A stretch of 40,569 nucleotides of DNA. Source: Terriglobales bacterium (GTDB lineage Bacteria > Acidobacteriota > Terriglobia > Terriglobales > Acidobacteriaceae). Position 1 is the first letter of the stretch; each line of letters opens with the position of its first letter. Below are positions 1 to 8,327 of the stretch, in pieces. Where the stretch lies: contig JAICYU010000005.1 of the NCBI GenBank assembly GCA_025934025.1, positions 1-40,569 on the forward strand, in the 5' to 3' direction. The notes beneath the pieces were generated by a model. That model had not been told where the DNA came from. It was given only the letters and a program-made list of their open reading frames with translations, and searched no databases. The position numbers and the translations under genes are program-made.

Positions 1-1042
1 ACATGAACAACAACGATGAGCCTCCATAGCTCATCAGGGGCAGGGGAATTCCGGTGACAGGCATAAACCCTACCACCATTCCTGCATTCACCAGGATGTG
101 AAACAGTAGTACTGCCACCACACCCATCACCACAAACCCTCCTGCGCGATCTGGCGCAGTCTGAGCGTTGTGGACTAAACGCATTAACACCATAAAGTAT
201 AGCAGCAGGAGAGCAACGGCGCCGACAAACCCGTGCTCCTCGGACCAAGCCGCGAAAATGAAATCCGTGTGCGGCTCAGGGAGGAAAGAACCCTGTGTTT
301 GCGTGCCTTTTCGCACACCTTTGCCCCAGATTCCGCCCGAACCAACGGCAATCTTGGATTGCTCAAGTTGGTACCCCGTCTTCTGCGAGTCTGCGTCTGG
401 GTGCAGAAAGCTGGTAAGACGCTGCTTCTGGTACGGCTTGAGGCCGTAATGCCAAATGCCCGGCGCAAGCACGCCCGCGACCACCAGAATCACCGCGGCA
501 TGGCGGAATTGCATCCCTCCAAGGAACAAGCCCATCAGCGCAACAGGCACATAAGTGAGCGCCGTTCCCAAGTCCGGCTGTTTCAAGACCAATAGCATGG
601 GAACGCCGGCAATCAACCCGCCTTTCACCACATCGGACAGACTGGCGGCGTGGTCGCTCTCCTCGCTGAAGTATTTTGCCAGCGCCAGAATCAACACGAG
701 CTTGACCCACTCCGAAGGCTGGAAGTGCTGGCCTCCGGGAAGCTGAATCCAGCGCCGCGCTCCCAAATACTTCCTGCCAAAAAGAGTCACGGCCAACAAC
801 GAGACCAGCGATGCGATATAAAGCCAATGTGAATTTTCCAGCAGCACCTGGTAATTGATCAGGCTTACCAGGAACATGAGGCCTAGGCCTCCCATGATCC
901 AATAGATCTGCCGGACGTGGGCGCCCGCGAACTTTGTTCCCCAGGTGGTGCTGTAAATTTCGATCACGCCCAGCGAGCAAATGATCAGAACAAAGGTGAG
1001 CAACAGCCAATCAAAGTCGCGGAAAGAAATCATGCGGCGCAT
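1..1042 (-). CDS. rodA: RodA, SEDS-family peptidoglycan glycosyltransferase (3' end cut by window)
   Basis: RodA is the polytopic inner-membrane glycosyltransferase that polymerises lipid II during rod elongation, paired with PBP2. Reading the minus strand from 1042 gives an open frame to the window edge, about 347 residues, starting MRRMISFRDFDWLLL. It holds many hydrophobic segments and SEDS hallmarks: YQKQRLTSFLHP followed by GYQ, GSGGIWGKG, the loop FLPEPHTDFIFA and PLMSYGGSS near the truncated end. The start ATG (1042-1040) shares its A with the TGA stop of mrdA upstream, so the pair is translationally coupled. ATG at 1033 is an alternative start. Family assignment is very secure; only the last C-terminal residues are missing. 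Confidence 0.96.
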   Translation of the reverse strand, partial: MRRMISFRDFDWLLLTFVLIICSLGVIEIYSTTWGTKFAGAHVRQIYWIMGGLGLMFLVSLINYQVLLENSHWLYIASLVSLLAVTLFGRKYLGARRWIQLPGGQHFQPSEWVKLVLILALAKYFSEESDHAASLSDVVKGGLIAGVPMLLVLKQPDLGTALTYVPVALMGLFLGGMQFRHAAVILVVAGVLAPGIWHYGLKPYQKQRLTSFLHPDADSQKTGYQLEQSKIAVGSGGIWGKGVRKGTQTQGSFLPEPHTDFIFAAWSEEHGFVGAVALLLLYFMVLMRLVHNAQTAPDRAGGFVVMGVVAVLLFHILVNAGMVVGFMPVTGIPLPLMSYGGSSLLFM

Positions 1043-3096
1043 CAGAGATTTCCCTCCACCCCGAGATTGCGCAGCTTGGCCGCCTTTTTGATATTCAGTC
1101 GCGGTATGCGCCCGACCTTCACCAGCAGCGTTCCACCTTGCAGCCGGTCGGACACATCAGCATCGTCTTTGTGGCCATCTGTATCGGGAGTTTCCGGATT
1201 GTTCCACACTCCCGCAAGCGGCACCGATCCCGGATCAGCTTTATCGCTGAACAGAGTGGGGTTATTGCGCAACCGCCGCTGCTTCTCTACGTAGGTCTTG
1301 ATCACTTGAGACGCGATGCGAGCGGCAAGATATCCGTGCTCACCCTGCTCCAGCAACACGCAAACAACGATTTCAGGATTGCGGCGCGGAGCAACGCCGG
1401 CGAACCAGCCGTTGTCCTTCATGCTTTTTCCACCGCCGCCACGCGATTTCTTGAACGAATTGCTCACTACCTGCGCGCTGCCCGTCTTGCCCGCGAAATC
1501 TATGCCCTCAAGATGCGCGCTGGGGGCCGTACCCACGCCGGGCTGAACCACGCCCGCCATGGCGTCAGTAATCGTGACCCAATTCTGCGGGTCAATGGGA
1601 ACATGCACGACATCCGGGACATTCGATGCAACTACGTTCTTGTACTCGGGAGGCATATCGCTGGGGTTCACTACATGGGGCCGGTAGAGTGTTCCACCCA
1701 TGGCGATGCCGCCAATCGCGCGCGCGAGCTGGATGGGCGTGGCTGCAATTGCTCCCTGCCCAATGCCTACTGAGATGGTCTCACCGGCATACCACTTTTG
1801 ACGGAAGTTCTTGAGCTTCCATTCTTCCGAAGGCATCACTCCGCTGGCTTCGTTGGGCAGATCCACTCCGGTCTTTTTTCCGATGCCGAATGCGGTTGCC
1901 CATTTTGCGATCTTCTCAATTCCCAAACGCTCGGCGAGGGTGTAGAAGAATACGTCGCACGATTGGTAAATGCCCTTCGTGATATTAGTGAGCCCATGGA
2001 CTCGGTGCTCCGCCACCACCCAGCATTTGAAGTAGCGGCCATAGAACGTGCCTCCGCCATTGCAGTTCACGGTAAGGTTCTGGGCAATGCCCTCCTGCAA
2101 TCCCGCCACGGACATGATGATCTTGAAAACCGATCCGGGAGCAAGCTGTGCCTGGATTGCTTTGTTGAGCAGCGGGTGATCGGGATCATTTGCCAGCCGT
2201 TTCCACTCTTCCCCGGAGATGCGTACGGCAAAATCATTGGGATCGAAAGTTGGCCGGCTCACCATAGCCAGGATCTCGCCGTTGCGTGGATCCATCGCGA
2301 CTACAGCGCCATTCTTGCCTTCAAGTGCCATCTCTGCGGCCTTCTGGATGTCAATGTCAATGGTCAGCTTCAGCTTGTGGCCGGGCACGGCTGGAATATA
2401 TGCGTCCTTGGGCCGGCCTACTTCTCTGCCATGGCTATCAACGAGCACGCGCCGAGAACCGTCCTTGCCCATGAGCAGATCGTTGTAATAGAGTTCCACC
2501 CCCGACTGGCCAACGATGTCACCCTTTTCATAGAGCTCGAAACGGGGCGAGTTGAGCATGTCTTCGCTGACTTCGCCGACATATCCGATGAGGTGGGCCA
2601 TGAAGCCGTCTTTGGGATAGAGGCGGCGATAAACCATCAGCGTTTCCAGCTCAGGAAATTCATCGCGATGGGCTTCAATGAAGGCGCGCTCATCAGGCGT
2701 GATGTCGTCCTTAATAATGATGGGCTCGAACGCGGGTTTCCGGGCAAGCTGGTAACGATGGATTTTGTCGAGAATGTCTTCCGCCGGAATGTGCAGACCA
2801 ACAGCGATCTTTTGCGCATCGGCGTTCAGGTCGCGCATCTGGTCACGCAGCAGCAGCGCGGAAAACGAAGGGTAGTTGTCAACGATCACCTGGCCATCGC
2901 GGTCCAACAGCTTGCCGCGTGGCGCAAGAACGGCCACTTGACGAATGCGGTTTTGCTCGGCGCGGGTTAAATACTCGTCATTCCTGCGGACCTGAAGGCT
3001 CCACAACCCGTAAGCCAGCACCAGAAAAACAGCGAGAATGATGTATTGGACAACCGTGAGTTTGGCTGACGGAATTTTCTCTTCGCGACCGGACAT
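1042..3096 (-). CDS. mrdA: Penicillin-binding protein 2 (elongasome transpeptidase)
   Basis: Class B PBP that cross-links peptidoglycan during elongation, anchored in the inner membrane with its catalytic domain in the periplasm. The 684 residues show a cytoplasmic tail, one TM segment (about 14-34), the PBP dimerisation region starting near APRGKLLDRDG, and a transpeptidase domain. The active-site motifs are present: SVFK (Ser322, Lys325), SCD (379-381; the SxD form usual in PBP2) and KTG (537-539). The length is normal for PBP2, with a somewhat long tail after the KTG domain. It overlaps rodA by one base. No mreBCD genes lie upstream, where a two-component system is divergent instead. The large plus-strand frame opposite it is a shadow. 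Confidence 0.97.
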   Translation of the reverse strand: MSGREEKIPSAKLTVVQYIILAVFLVLAYGLWSLQVRRNDEYLTRAEQNRIRQVAVLAPRGKLLDRDGQVIVDNYPSFSALLLRDQMRDLNADAQKIAVGLHIPAEDILDKIHRYQLARKPAFEPIIIKDDITPDERAFIEAHRDEFPELETLMVYRRLYPKDGFMAHLIGYVGEVSEDMLNSPRFELYEKGDIVGQSGVELYYNDLLMGKDGSRRVLVDSHGREVGRPKDAYIPAVPGHKLKLTIDIDIQKAAEMALEGKNGAVVAMDPRNGEILAMVSRPTFDPNDFAVRISGEEWKRLANDPDHPLLNKAIQAQLAPGSVFKIIMSVAGLQEGIAQNLTVNCNGGGTFYGRYFKCWVVAEHRVHGLTNITKGIYQSCDVFFYTLAERLGIEKIAKWATAFGIGKKTGVDLPNEASGVMPSEEWKLKNFRQKWYAGETISVGIGQGAIAATPIQLARAIGGIAMGGTLYRPHVVNPSDMPPEYKNVVASNVPDVVHVPIDPQNWVTITDAMAGVVQPGVGTAPSAHLEGIDFAGKTGSAQVVSNSFKKSRGGGGKSMKDNGWFAGVAPRRNPEIVVCVLLEQGEHGYLAARIASQVIKTYVEKQRRLRNNPTLFSDKADPGSVPLAGVWNNPETPDTDGHKDDADVSDRLQGGTLLVKVGRIPRLNIKKAAKLRNLGVEGNL

Positions 3097-3323
3097 ACTT
3101 GTTACATTCTGCCGTCCTCACGGCAGAGTCTTCTGTGCTGGAGTGGTTGCTGGGAACCCGCATTTAGAGTACCTCAATTTCAACTTGCGCCACGTAAGAC
3201 AAAGGCCCGAGAAAGTTACGGAAGGATTACAGTAGGGCAACAGCAGGCTCTATTCATGGCCCCCTGCGGTGGCGGCACGGCCGCGGATAGCAGGCCTGCA
3301 GTTCCTCTACAATCGTTTTCAGA

Positions 3324-4229
3324 ATGCGCATTACGAGCCGCACCAAGGCGATCGCGTTTTTCATTACGCTGGGCGCCTGCCTGGTTGCCGTCGCAATTTT
3401 CCTCAATATCACCTGGATCGTCCTGAACTGGCGCGAAGTGGTCCCGCTGGTGCTGGGAATCGTTTTTTTTGGGGTGATCATCGCGGGAATGGTTCTGAAC
3501 ACCATCTTCCTGGTCCGCGAGATCCGCAGAAGCGAGCAGCAGGACAGCTTTCTGAACGCGGTCACGCATGAATTGAAAACTCCCATCACCTCCATCCGGC
3601 TGTACCTTGAAACACTCGAAATGCGGCAAGTGGACGATGGCAAGCGACACGATTTCTACCGCTTGATGCTCGAAGACACTGACCGTCTGCTGGGGACAGT
3701 AAATCAAGTGCTCAAAGCGGGCGAAATACGCCAGCGCGGCAGGAAAGAAAATTGGCAGGAAGTGAACTTTTCCCGAATCGTGCAGGAAAGCGTGGAACTC
3801 GCCCGTCTTCGTAGCGGACTGCCGGAACAGGCAATCTCATTTGGCAGCCAGCCACCCGGACAAATCACGCTGCTGGGCAATCCGGAAGAACTGCGGACTG
3901 CGGTAGCCAACCTGCTCGAAAATGCAGTGAAGTATTCGCCGAAAAATCCGCAGATTACCGTGGACCTGCTCACGCCCAATGTGGACTCCGTGCAGCTGCG
4001 CGTGCGGGACAATGGAATCGGGATCCCTCAGACCGATCTCAAGCGGATTTTCCGCCGTTTTTACCGCGTCCACGGACATGGGACGGAAAAAATGAAAGGC
4101 ACTGGGCTGGGTCTGTTCATCGTCCGTTCCATAGCGAGGCGGCACGGAGGCGAAGTGTTGGCAGAGAGCGCTGGGCAGAACCAGGGCAGCACCTTCACCC
4201 TGCGGCTGCCGAGGGTCTATCACGTATGA
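3324..4229 (+). CDS. Membrane sensor histidine kinase
   Basis: A 301-residue two-component kinase. Two hydrophobic segments (about 9-33 and 41-64) are separated by only a few residues, so there is almost no periplasmic sensor domain; it may sense within the membrane or through a partner. Kinase motifs are complete: H-box THELKTP with His82, N-box ENAVKYSP (Asn200), G1 DNGIGIP (Asp229), F-box FRRFYR, and G2 GTGLGLF. The stop overlaps the start of the next gene by four bases (ATGA), so it is co-transcribed with the regulator. No specific stimulus can be read from the sequence. mrdA is divergent across about 230 bp. Confidence 0.95.
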   Translation: MRITSRTKAIAFFITLGACLVAVAIFLNITWIVLNWREVVPLVLGIVFFGVIIAGMVLNTIFLVREIRRSEQQDSFLNAVTHELKTPITSIRLYLETLEMRQVDDGKRHDFYRLMLEDTDRLLGTVNQVLKAGEIRQRGRKENWQEVNFSRIVQESVELARLRSGLPEQAISFGSQPPGQITLLGNPEELRTAVANLLENAVKYSPKNPQITVDLLTPNVDSVQLRVRDNGIGIPQTDLKRIFRRFYRVHGHGTEKMKGTGLGLFIVRSIARRHGGEVLAESAGQNQGSTFTLRLPRVYHV

Positions 4230-4936
4230 GCCGCATCCTGGTGGTGGAAGATGAAAACCACATCGCACAGGGACTTCGCTTCAATCTGGAAGCGGAAGGG
4301 CATTCCGTAATCCTGGCGGAGCGTGGCGAAGAGGCGCTGCTCCGGCTGCTGGAGGAGCACCAGGAATTTGATCTGCTGGTGCTTGATGTGATGCTGCCAG
4401 GCAAAGACGGCTTCACCGTGGCTCACGAGCTACGCCAGGCAGGGCAATTCATTCCTCTGCTGATGCTCACCGCTCGCAGCCGGCCCGAGGACGTGCTCAA
4501 AGGATTTTCCTCCGGCGCCGATGACTATCTCCCCAAACCTTTCAACCTGGACATTCTAGTTGCGCGCATCTCCAGCCTGCTGCGCCGCACGAAATGGACC
4601 CAGGCAGAATCCTCGTCCTCTGCGGAAGAGAATTTCAGATTCGATGGCATCACCGTGGATTTTCAGAAATTGGAGTTACGCAAAAACGGCCAAGTATTCC
4701 AGCTAACGCTGATGGAGTTGGACCTGTTGCGCTACCTGATTCAGAACCGAGGCCGGCCTGTCTCGCGTAAGGAAATCCTGGAGAAAGTCTGGAACTTGAA
4801 AGAAGAAACCGACACGCGCGCCATTGACAATTTCATTGTCCGGCTGCGCCGCTACATTGAGCAGGACCCCGCAAAACCCAAACATCTGCTCACCGTCCGC
4901 GGGTTGGGATACCAGTTTGTGGCGGAACCGGGATGA
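4226..4936 (+). CDS. OmpR/PhoB-family response regulator
   Basis: A 236-residue DNA-binding response regulator, cognate partner of the preceding kinase by ATGA overlap. The receiver domain has the acidic pocket (Glu8, Asp9), phosphoacceptor Asp54 in VLDVMLPG, Thr82 and Lys104 in LPKPF. A winged-helix trans_reg_C domain follows (about 130-232), ending in the typical RTVRGLGYQF-like stretch (here LTVRGLGYQFVAEPG). It should act in the cytoplasm as a phosphorylation-dependent transcription factor. The targets are unknown; nothing ties the pair to its neighbours beyond adjacency. Confidence 0.96.
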   Translation: MSRILVVEDENHIAQGLRFNLEAEGHSVILAERGEEALLRLLEEHQEFDLLVLDVMLPGKDGFTVAHELRQAGQFIPLLMLTARSRPEDVLKGFSSGADDYLPKPFNLDILVARISSLLRRTKWTQAESSSSAEENFRFDGITVDFQKLELRKNGQVFQLTLMELDLLRYLIQNRGRPVSRKEILEKVWNLKEETDTRAIDNFIVRLRRYIEQDPAKPKHLLTVRGLGYQFVAEPG

Positions 4937-4983
4937 GAAACCCAGCTTGGAGGAAGGTGATAATCTAAGGGTGTTCAGGATGC

Positions 4984-5060
4984 GCGCCCGTAGCTCAGCT
5001 GGATAGAGCGATTGCCTCCGGAGCAATAGGTCGGGAGTTCGAATCTCTCCGGGCGCGCCA
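4984..5060 (+). tRNA. tRNA-Arg (anticodon CCG)
   Basis: A 77-nt cloverleaf can be drawn by hand. The acceptor stem GCGCCCG pairs with CGGGCGC (5050-5056). The D-arm is GCTC-AGCTGGATA-GAGC, the anticodon stem ATTGC/GCAAT surrounds loop CTCCGGA with anticodon CCG, and the T-arm is GGGAG-TTCGAAT-CTCTC-like. The CCA is encoded (5058-5060). It decodes CGG. Its 3' end, plus two following bases, recurs 11.8 kb downstream at 16864 (see findings). Confidence 0.97.
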
Positions 5061-5417
5061 GATCGTTTTCTCCTGCCGATTCAGTGTCTTATAACCACAC
5101 CCATCTCACTGTTTTTCGGGATATCTGGCTGTAAATCGTTTGTTTTCTGTTATTCAGCCAGAGTTCGAAGATCAGGCTGCATGAGTAATGAGGTGTTTTC
5201 ATCCACTCGATAATTAGCCTCGCTGCGATCAAAGAAAAATTAGCACGGCGGCTTTTGCAATGGGGACTGGAAGACAATGCTCATGACAATATGAAGGTAG
5301 TCGGGATAACCTGAGCTCCGGCGGGCAAAGGCCGAGTTCGCGAGTTGTCTCACCAGCAACGCACGCATATGTGCTTTCTGTGGCGTTTATTATGCAAGCT
5401 GCTCGAAGCTGCAATGT
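5061..5417. other. Gene-free spacer between tRNA-Arg and the kdp locus
   Basis: About 357 bp with no credible gene. It looks more AT-rich than the flanking coding DNA. Two short minus-strand frames (5089-5277, 5229-5414) lack family features and a convincing ribosome binding site. It holds the 3' end of the minus-strand kdp operon, but I see no strong GC hairpin followed by a T-run. A site 3' of a tRNA is a classic integration position, which is why the spacer is noted. Confidence 0.5.
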
Positions 5418-6545
5418 TCAGTTTGCTCCGGAATATCTGTAGCCCACGGTAGGATCACGATCAGAGACGATCACGATCTGCAAATCCTTTGCTTCATCAA
5501 TGATCTCCTGAACGGGATCATGAATCATGAAGCGCAGCCAAATGCGGCTGCGGGGGCGGGTAACAAAAATCTGCGACACTCCGTTTTGGCGTGCGAATTC
5601 AACCACCGCTGCCGCGCCCTGGCCTTTTAAAATCCGGGTCTCAATGTGCAGATTGCGGGCAAAGTTTAGATGCTTTTCCATGGTTTCCCGCGCTTCTCCC
5701 TCCAGAGTATCGAGGTCTCCGGCCGGTTGTACCGTCACAGCATAGCAATCGGCCTCCAGAAAATCACTGACACGCTTGGCCCGTCTGATCACCATCGCGG
5801 TTTTTGGATCGGTGGTTAAATGAACCAGGATTTTGCGCTTGGCGCGGGGAGGCCCTCCCTCTTTGCTTTCCGGCCCGCCGGCAATGGGTCCGATCCGTTG
5901 CCCGACTTCGTGAGCGGCCTCACGCAAAGCCAGCTCACGCAGCGCAACCAGAGTTGGCTCACGGAAGAAGCTCTGCAAAGCGCGCTGTGCCTGCTCTGGT
6001 CCATATACGACTCCGCGTTGCAGACGATGGAGCAGAGCACGCGGGGTTAGATCCACCATCACCACTTCATCAGCCTTTTGGATGATCCAGTCGGGAACGG
6101 TCTCGCGAACCGTAACGCTCGCGATATGGCGGACCTGATCATTCAGACTTTCAAGGTGCTGTATGTTCATGGTACTCAGAATATCGATTCCAGCATCTAA
6201 CAGCACCATCACATCTTCCCAGCGTTTGCTTCTGGCCGATCCAGGAACGTTCGTATGGGGGAGCTCATCGACAACGCAGACTTCAGGACGCCTCCGCAGG
6301 ACAGCCTCGAGATCCATTTCTTCGAACATCTTGCCGCGATAGGCCACCTTTTTGCGCGGTATGACTTCGAGTCCTTCCGCCTTCGCGATGGTGTCTGCCC
6401 GCCCATGCGGTTCGAAATACCCGATGGCAATATCGATTCCACGTGCGCGGAGGGTATGGGCTTCTTCCAGCATCTTGTAGGTCTTTCCGACGCCGGCAGC
6501 ATAGCCCATAAAAATTTTCAGTTTGCCACGAGTATGTTCAGTCAT
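5418..6545 (-). CDS. kdpD: Stand-alone KdpD sensor module (KdpD domain + USP domain), kinase-less, copy 1
   Basis: 375 residues from ATG 6545. The KdpD N-terminal domain (about 7-210) carries the P-loop GYAAGVGKT (14-22), DELPHTN (Asp93, Glu94) and the GSARSKRWEDV and TMNIQHLESL stretches. A universal-stress-protein-like domain follows (about 240-360, from RKILVHLTTDPK). It ends there, without the DUF4118 membrane segments or histidine kinase found in full-length KdpD. This input half probably acts in the cytoplasm on the separate membrane kinase encoded at 15269-16705; that pairing is inferred. The chosen start overlaps the upstream gene by 8 bp; an in-frame ATG at 6569 is the alternative. 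No clear Shine-Dalgarno sequence decides it. It is the last gene of the kdp operon. Confidence 0.93.
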   Translation of the reverse strand: MTEHTRGKLKIFMGYAAGVGKTYKMLEEAHTLRARGIDIAIGYFEPHGRADTIAKAEGLEVIPRKKVAYRGKMFEEMDLEAVLRRRPEVCVVDELPHTNVPGSARSKRWEDVMVLLDAGIDILSTMNIQHLESLNDQVRHIASVTVRETVPDWIIQKADEVVMVDLTPRALLHRLQRGVVYGPEQAQRALQSFFREPTLVALRELALREAAHEVGQRIGPIAGGPESKEGGPPRAKRKILVHLTTDPKTAMVIRRAKRVSDFLEADCYAVTVQPAGDLDTLEGEARETMEKHLNFARNLHIETRILKGQGAAAVVEFARQNGVSQIFVTRPRSRIWLRFMIHDPVQEIIDEAKDLQIVIVSDRDPTVGYRYSGAN

Positions 6546-7698
6546 GATCGTTGGGAAAAATCCGGACATCCATGCCCCGCGAGAGCCGCACCAGCCGGTC
6601 CACCGGGTTGCCGAAGAGGCGCGACCAGAACCTTGAACTGCGACTGTGGCCTACGAACACTTGGGTCATTCCCCGCGCCCGAGCGAACGCCATGAGCGTC
6701 TCGACTGGGTCTCGCCCCTGCAGGATCTCAACCGGCACGCCCGCAGCGCGCGCCAAGCGGAGCTTCCCATCGAGCACTGCACGCTCCACAGAAGAAATTT
6801 CCGGCTGATCCACATTTACCACTACCAACTCCCCATAGAACCGCTGGGCAATCAATTGCGCCGTCGCGATCATCTCTTCTGCCTTGGAATCGGCGGTGAG
6901 GCAAACCACAATTCTTTCCTGTGCGCCTAACTGCTGCTTGACTCCATGGGCCTCCAGATAACTGGCGAGCTGGTGGTCCACGACATCGGCCGCCAGCACT
7001 AATGCCAACTCGCGCAGCCTTAGCAGTTGTTGACGCCGCTCGTCGAAGCCCGACTGTTCCGCCTGCGTCCGCGCCAACGCGTCCAGTGGTGGAGCATCCA
7101 CAACCTCGATCTCATCGGCGCTCCTGATAAAAGAAATGGGCACCGTCTGAGTCACATGCTTGCCGGTGATTGCCTCTATCTGCTCGCTCAGCTCAGTAAT
7201 GTATTGGATGTTAACGGAGGCGACGACCTTGATTCCGGCTTGCACCAGTTCCTGAACATCCTCCCAGCGAGATTTATTCCGCGCTCCAGGAGGGTTTTCA
7301 TACGCCAAGCCGTCGATAAAACAGACTTCGGGATGACGTCCAATCACAGCTTCCACATCAACTACCACGCCCTCGCCAACGGCTTTGAGGGGCACAACTT
7401 CAAGGGCTTGCAGAGCCAACTTGGCCTCGGGCGGGATTCGGGGTTGCGTGGCACCCACTAACACATCCTGGCCGCGAAGATGACGACGGCGGGCCTCGTC
7501 GAGCATCCGAAACGATTTCCCGACGCCAGAAGCATAGCCGAGAAAGATTTTGAGATAGCCCCTTCGATTCCCGGAACTGATCGCCTTCAGGCCGTCCTCC
7601 TCTGATACCGGTTCGCGCATTCTCCCCTTGAGCGATTCGCCATGAACACGGGCAATCTGTTCCGGTTTGCGATTCTGACGTCGCCGGTCAGGCGACAT
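6538..7698 (-). CDS. Stand-alone KdpD sensor module, divergent copy 2
   Basis: A paralogue of the next gene with the same architecture: an N-terminal extension of about 45 residues, then a KdpD domain and a USP-like domain, with no membrane or kinase part (386 residues from ATG 7698; TTG 7707 is possible). The P-loop GYASGVGKS is intact, but the motif that reads DELPHTN in copy 1 is here DGLAYEN, losing the acidic and histidine residues, and the following GSARSK becomes GARNKS. The domain is therefore recognisable but altered in a conserved nucleotide-binding region. It lies 11 bp after kdpC and overlaps copy 1. It may be a regulatory partner, a different ligand sensor, or a decaying duplicate; sequence alone cannot decide. 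Confidence 0.9.
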   Translation of the reverse strand: MSPDRRRQNRKPEQIARVHGESLKGRMREPVSEEDGLKAISSGNRRGYLKIFLGYASGVGKSFRMLDEARRRHLRGQDVLVGATQPRIPPEAKLALQALEVVPLKAVGEGVVVDVEAVIGRHPEVCFIDGLAYENPPGARNKSRWEDVQELVQAGIKVVASVNIQYITELSEQIEAITGKHVTQTVPISFIRSADEIEVVDAPPLDALARTQAEQSGFDERRQQLLRLRELALVLAADVVDHQLASYLEAHGVKQQLGAQERIVVCLTADSKAEEMIATAQLIAQRFYGELVVVNVDQPEISSVERAVLDGKLRLARAAGVPVEILQGRDPVETLMAFARARGMTQVFVGHSRSSRFWSRLFGNPVDRLVRLSRGMDVRIFPNDHD

Positions 7699-7709
7699 CC
7701 TGCACAAAT

Positions 7710-8315
7710 CTAGCGGCTTGCGCTCGAAGCCCTTTTTCCTGAATCTCCTAGTAGGTCCTGTGTGTCGAGCGCCAGGTTAAGTTCCACTACATTGACGCGT
7801 GCCTCTCCCAAGAACCCGAATTGCCGGCCGCGCGTATGCTCACGTACCAGTTTGAGAACGACATCTTGGCTGATTCCGCGTGCTCTGGCCACGCGTGCTG
7901 CCTGAAACTCAGCGGCAGCAGGCGTGATATCGGGATCAAGCCCCGAGCCAGAAGTTGTAACCAGGTCAACGGGTACAAGCCTGTCTGAGCGTTCTCTCCG
8001 CAGGCGCTCCACATCCTTCCTCACCCGATCAACCAAGATTTTACTGGTGGGGCCGAGATTACTGCCCGAGGAATTGTCGGCGGCATATCCATTGGGACCT
8101 GCAACCGAGGGACGAGGATGGAAATATTCTGGTCGAGTGAAAGGTTGAGCGATGATGCGCGAACCAATCACCACCCCATTGTGAACCATGAGCTGTCCAG
8201 TTGCTTTTTCCGGCCAGAAGCGCGCCAGACCGGTAACCAGAACAGGATAGAGTATCCCCAGTATGACCGTGGTGATAAGGGTGTAAAGAATTGAGGTAAC
8301 AAGGTTCTTTTTCAT
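7710..8315 (-). CDS. kdpC: KdpC, potassium-transporting ATPase subunit C
   Basis: 201 residues from ATG 8315, chosen because GGAG lies 6 bases upstream; a TTG two codons earlier (8321) has poorer spacing. KdpC is a single-span inner-membrane subunit that stabilises the KdpFABC complex and raises its ATP affinity. Visible are one N-terminal TM segment (about 5-28) and the family motifs SRIIAQPFTRPEYFHPRPS, NGYAADNSSGSNLGPTS and SGSGLDPDITPAAAEFQ, then an ending with GEARVNVVELNLALD. Length is typical. It sits 12 bp after kdpB and directly before the sensor-module genes, as in many kdpFABCDE operons. Confidence 0.98.
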   Translation of the reverse strand: MKKNLVTSILYTLITTVILGILYPVLVTGLARFWPEKATGQLMVHNGVVIGSRIIAQPFTRPEYFHPRPSVAGPNGYAADNSSGSNLGPTSKILVDRVRKDVERLRRERSDRLVPVDLVTTSGSGLDPDITPAAAEFQAARVARARGISQDVVLKLVREHTRGRQFGFLGEARVNVVELNLALDTQDLLGDSGKRASSASR

Positions 8316-8327
8316 CGTCAACTCCGG

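Noticed and set aside
1798-2970. 390-codon plus-strand frame opposite mrdA
   Set aside because: It is a shadow: the minus strand carries a full PBP2 with all motifs, and the plus translation has no family features.
5089-5414. Two short minus-strand frames after tRNA-Arg
   Set aside because: No ribosome sites, no recognisable domains.
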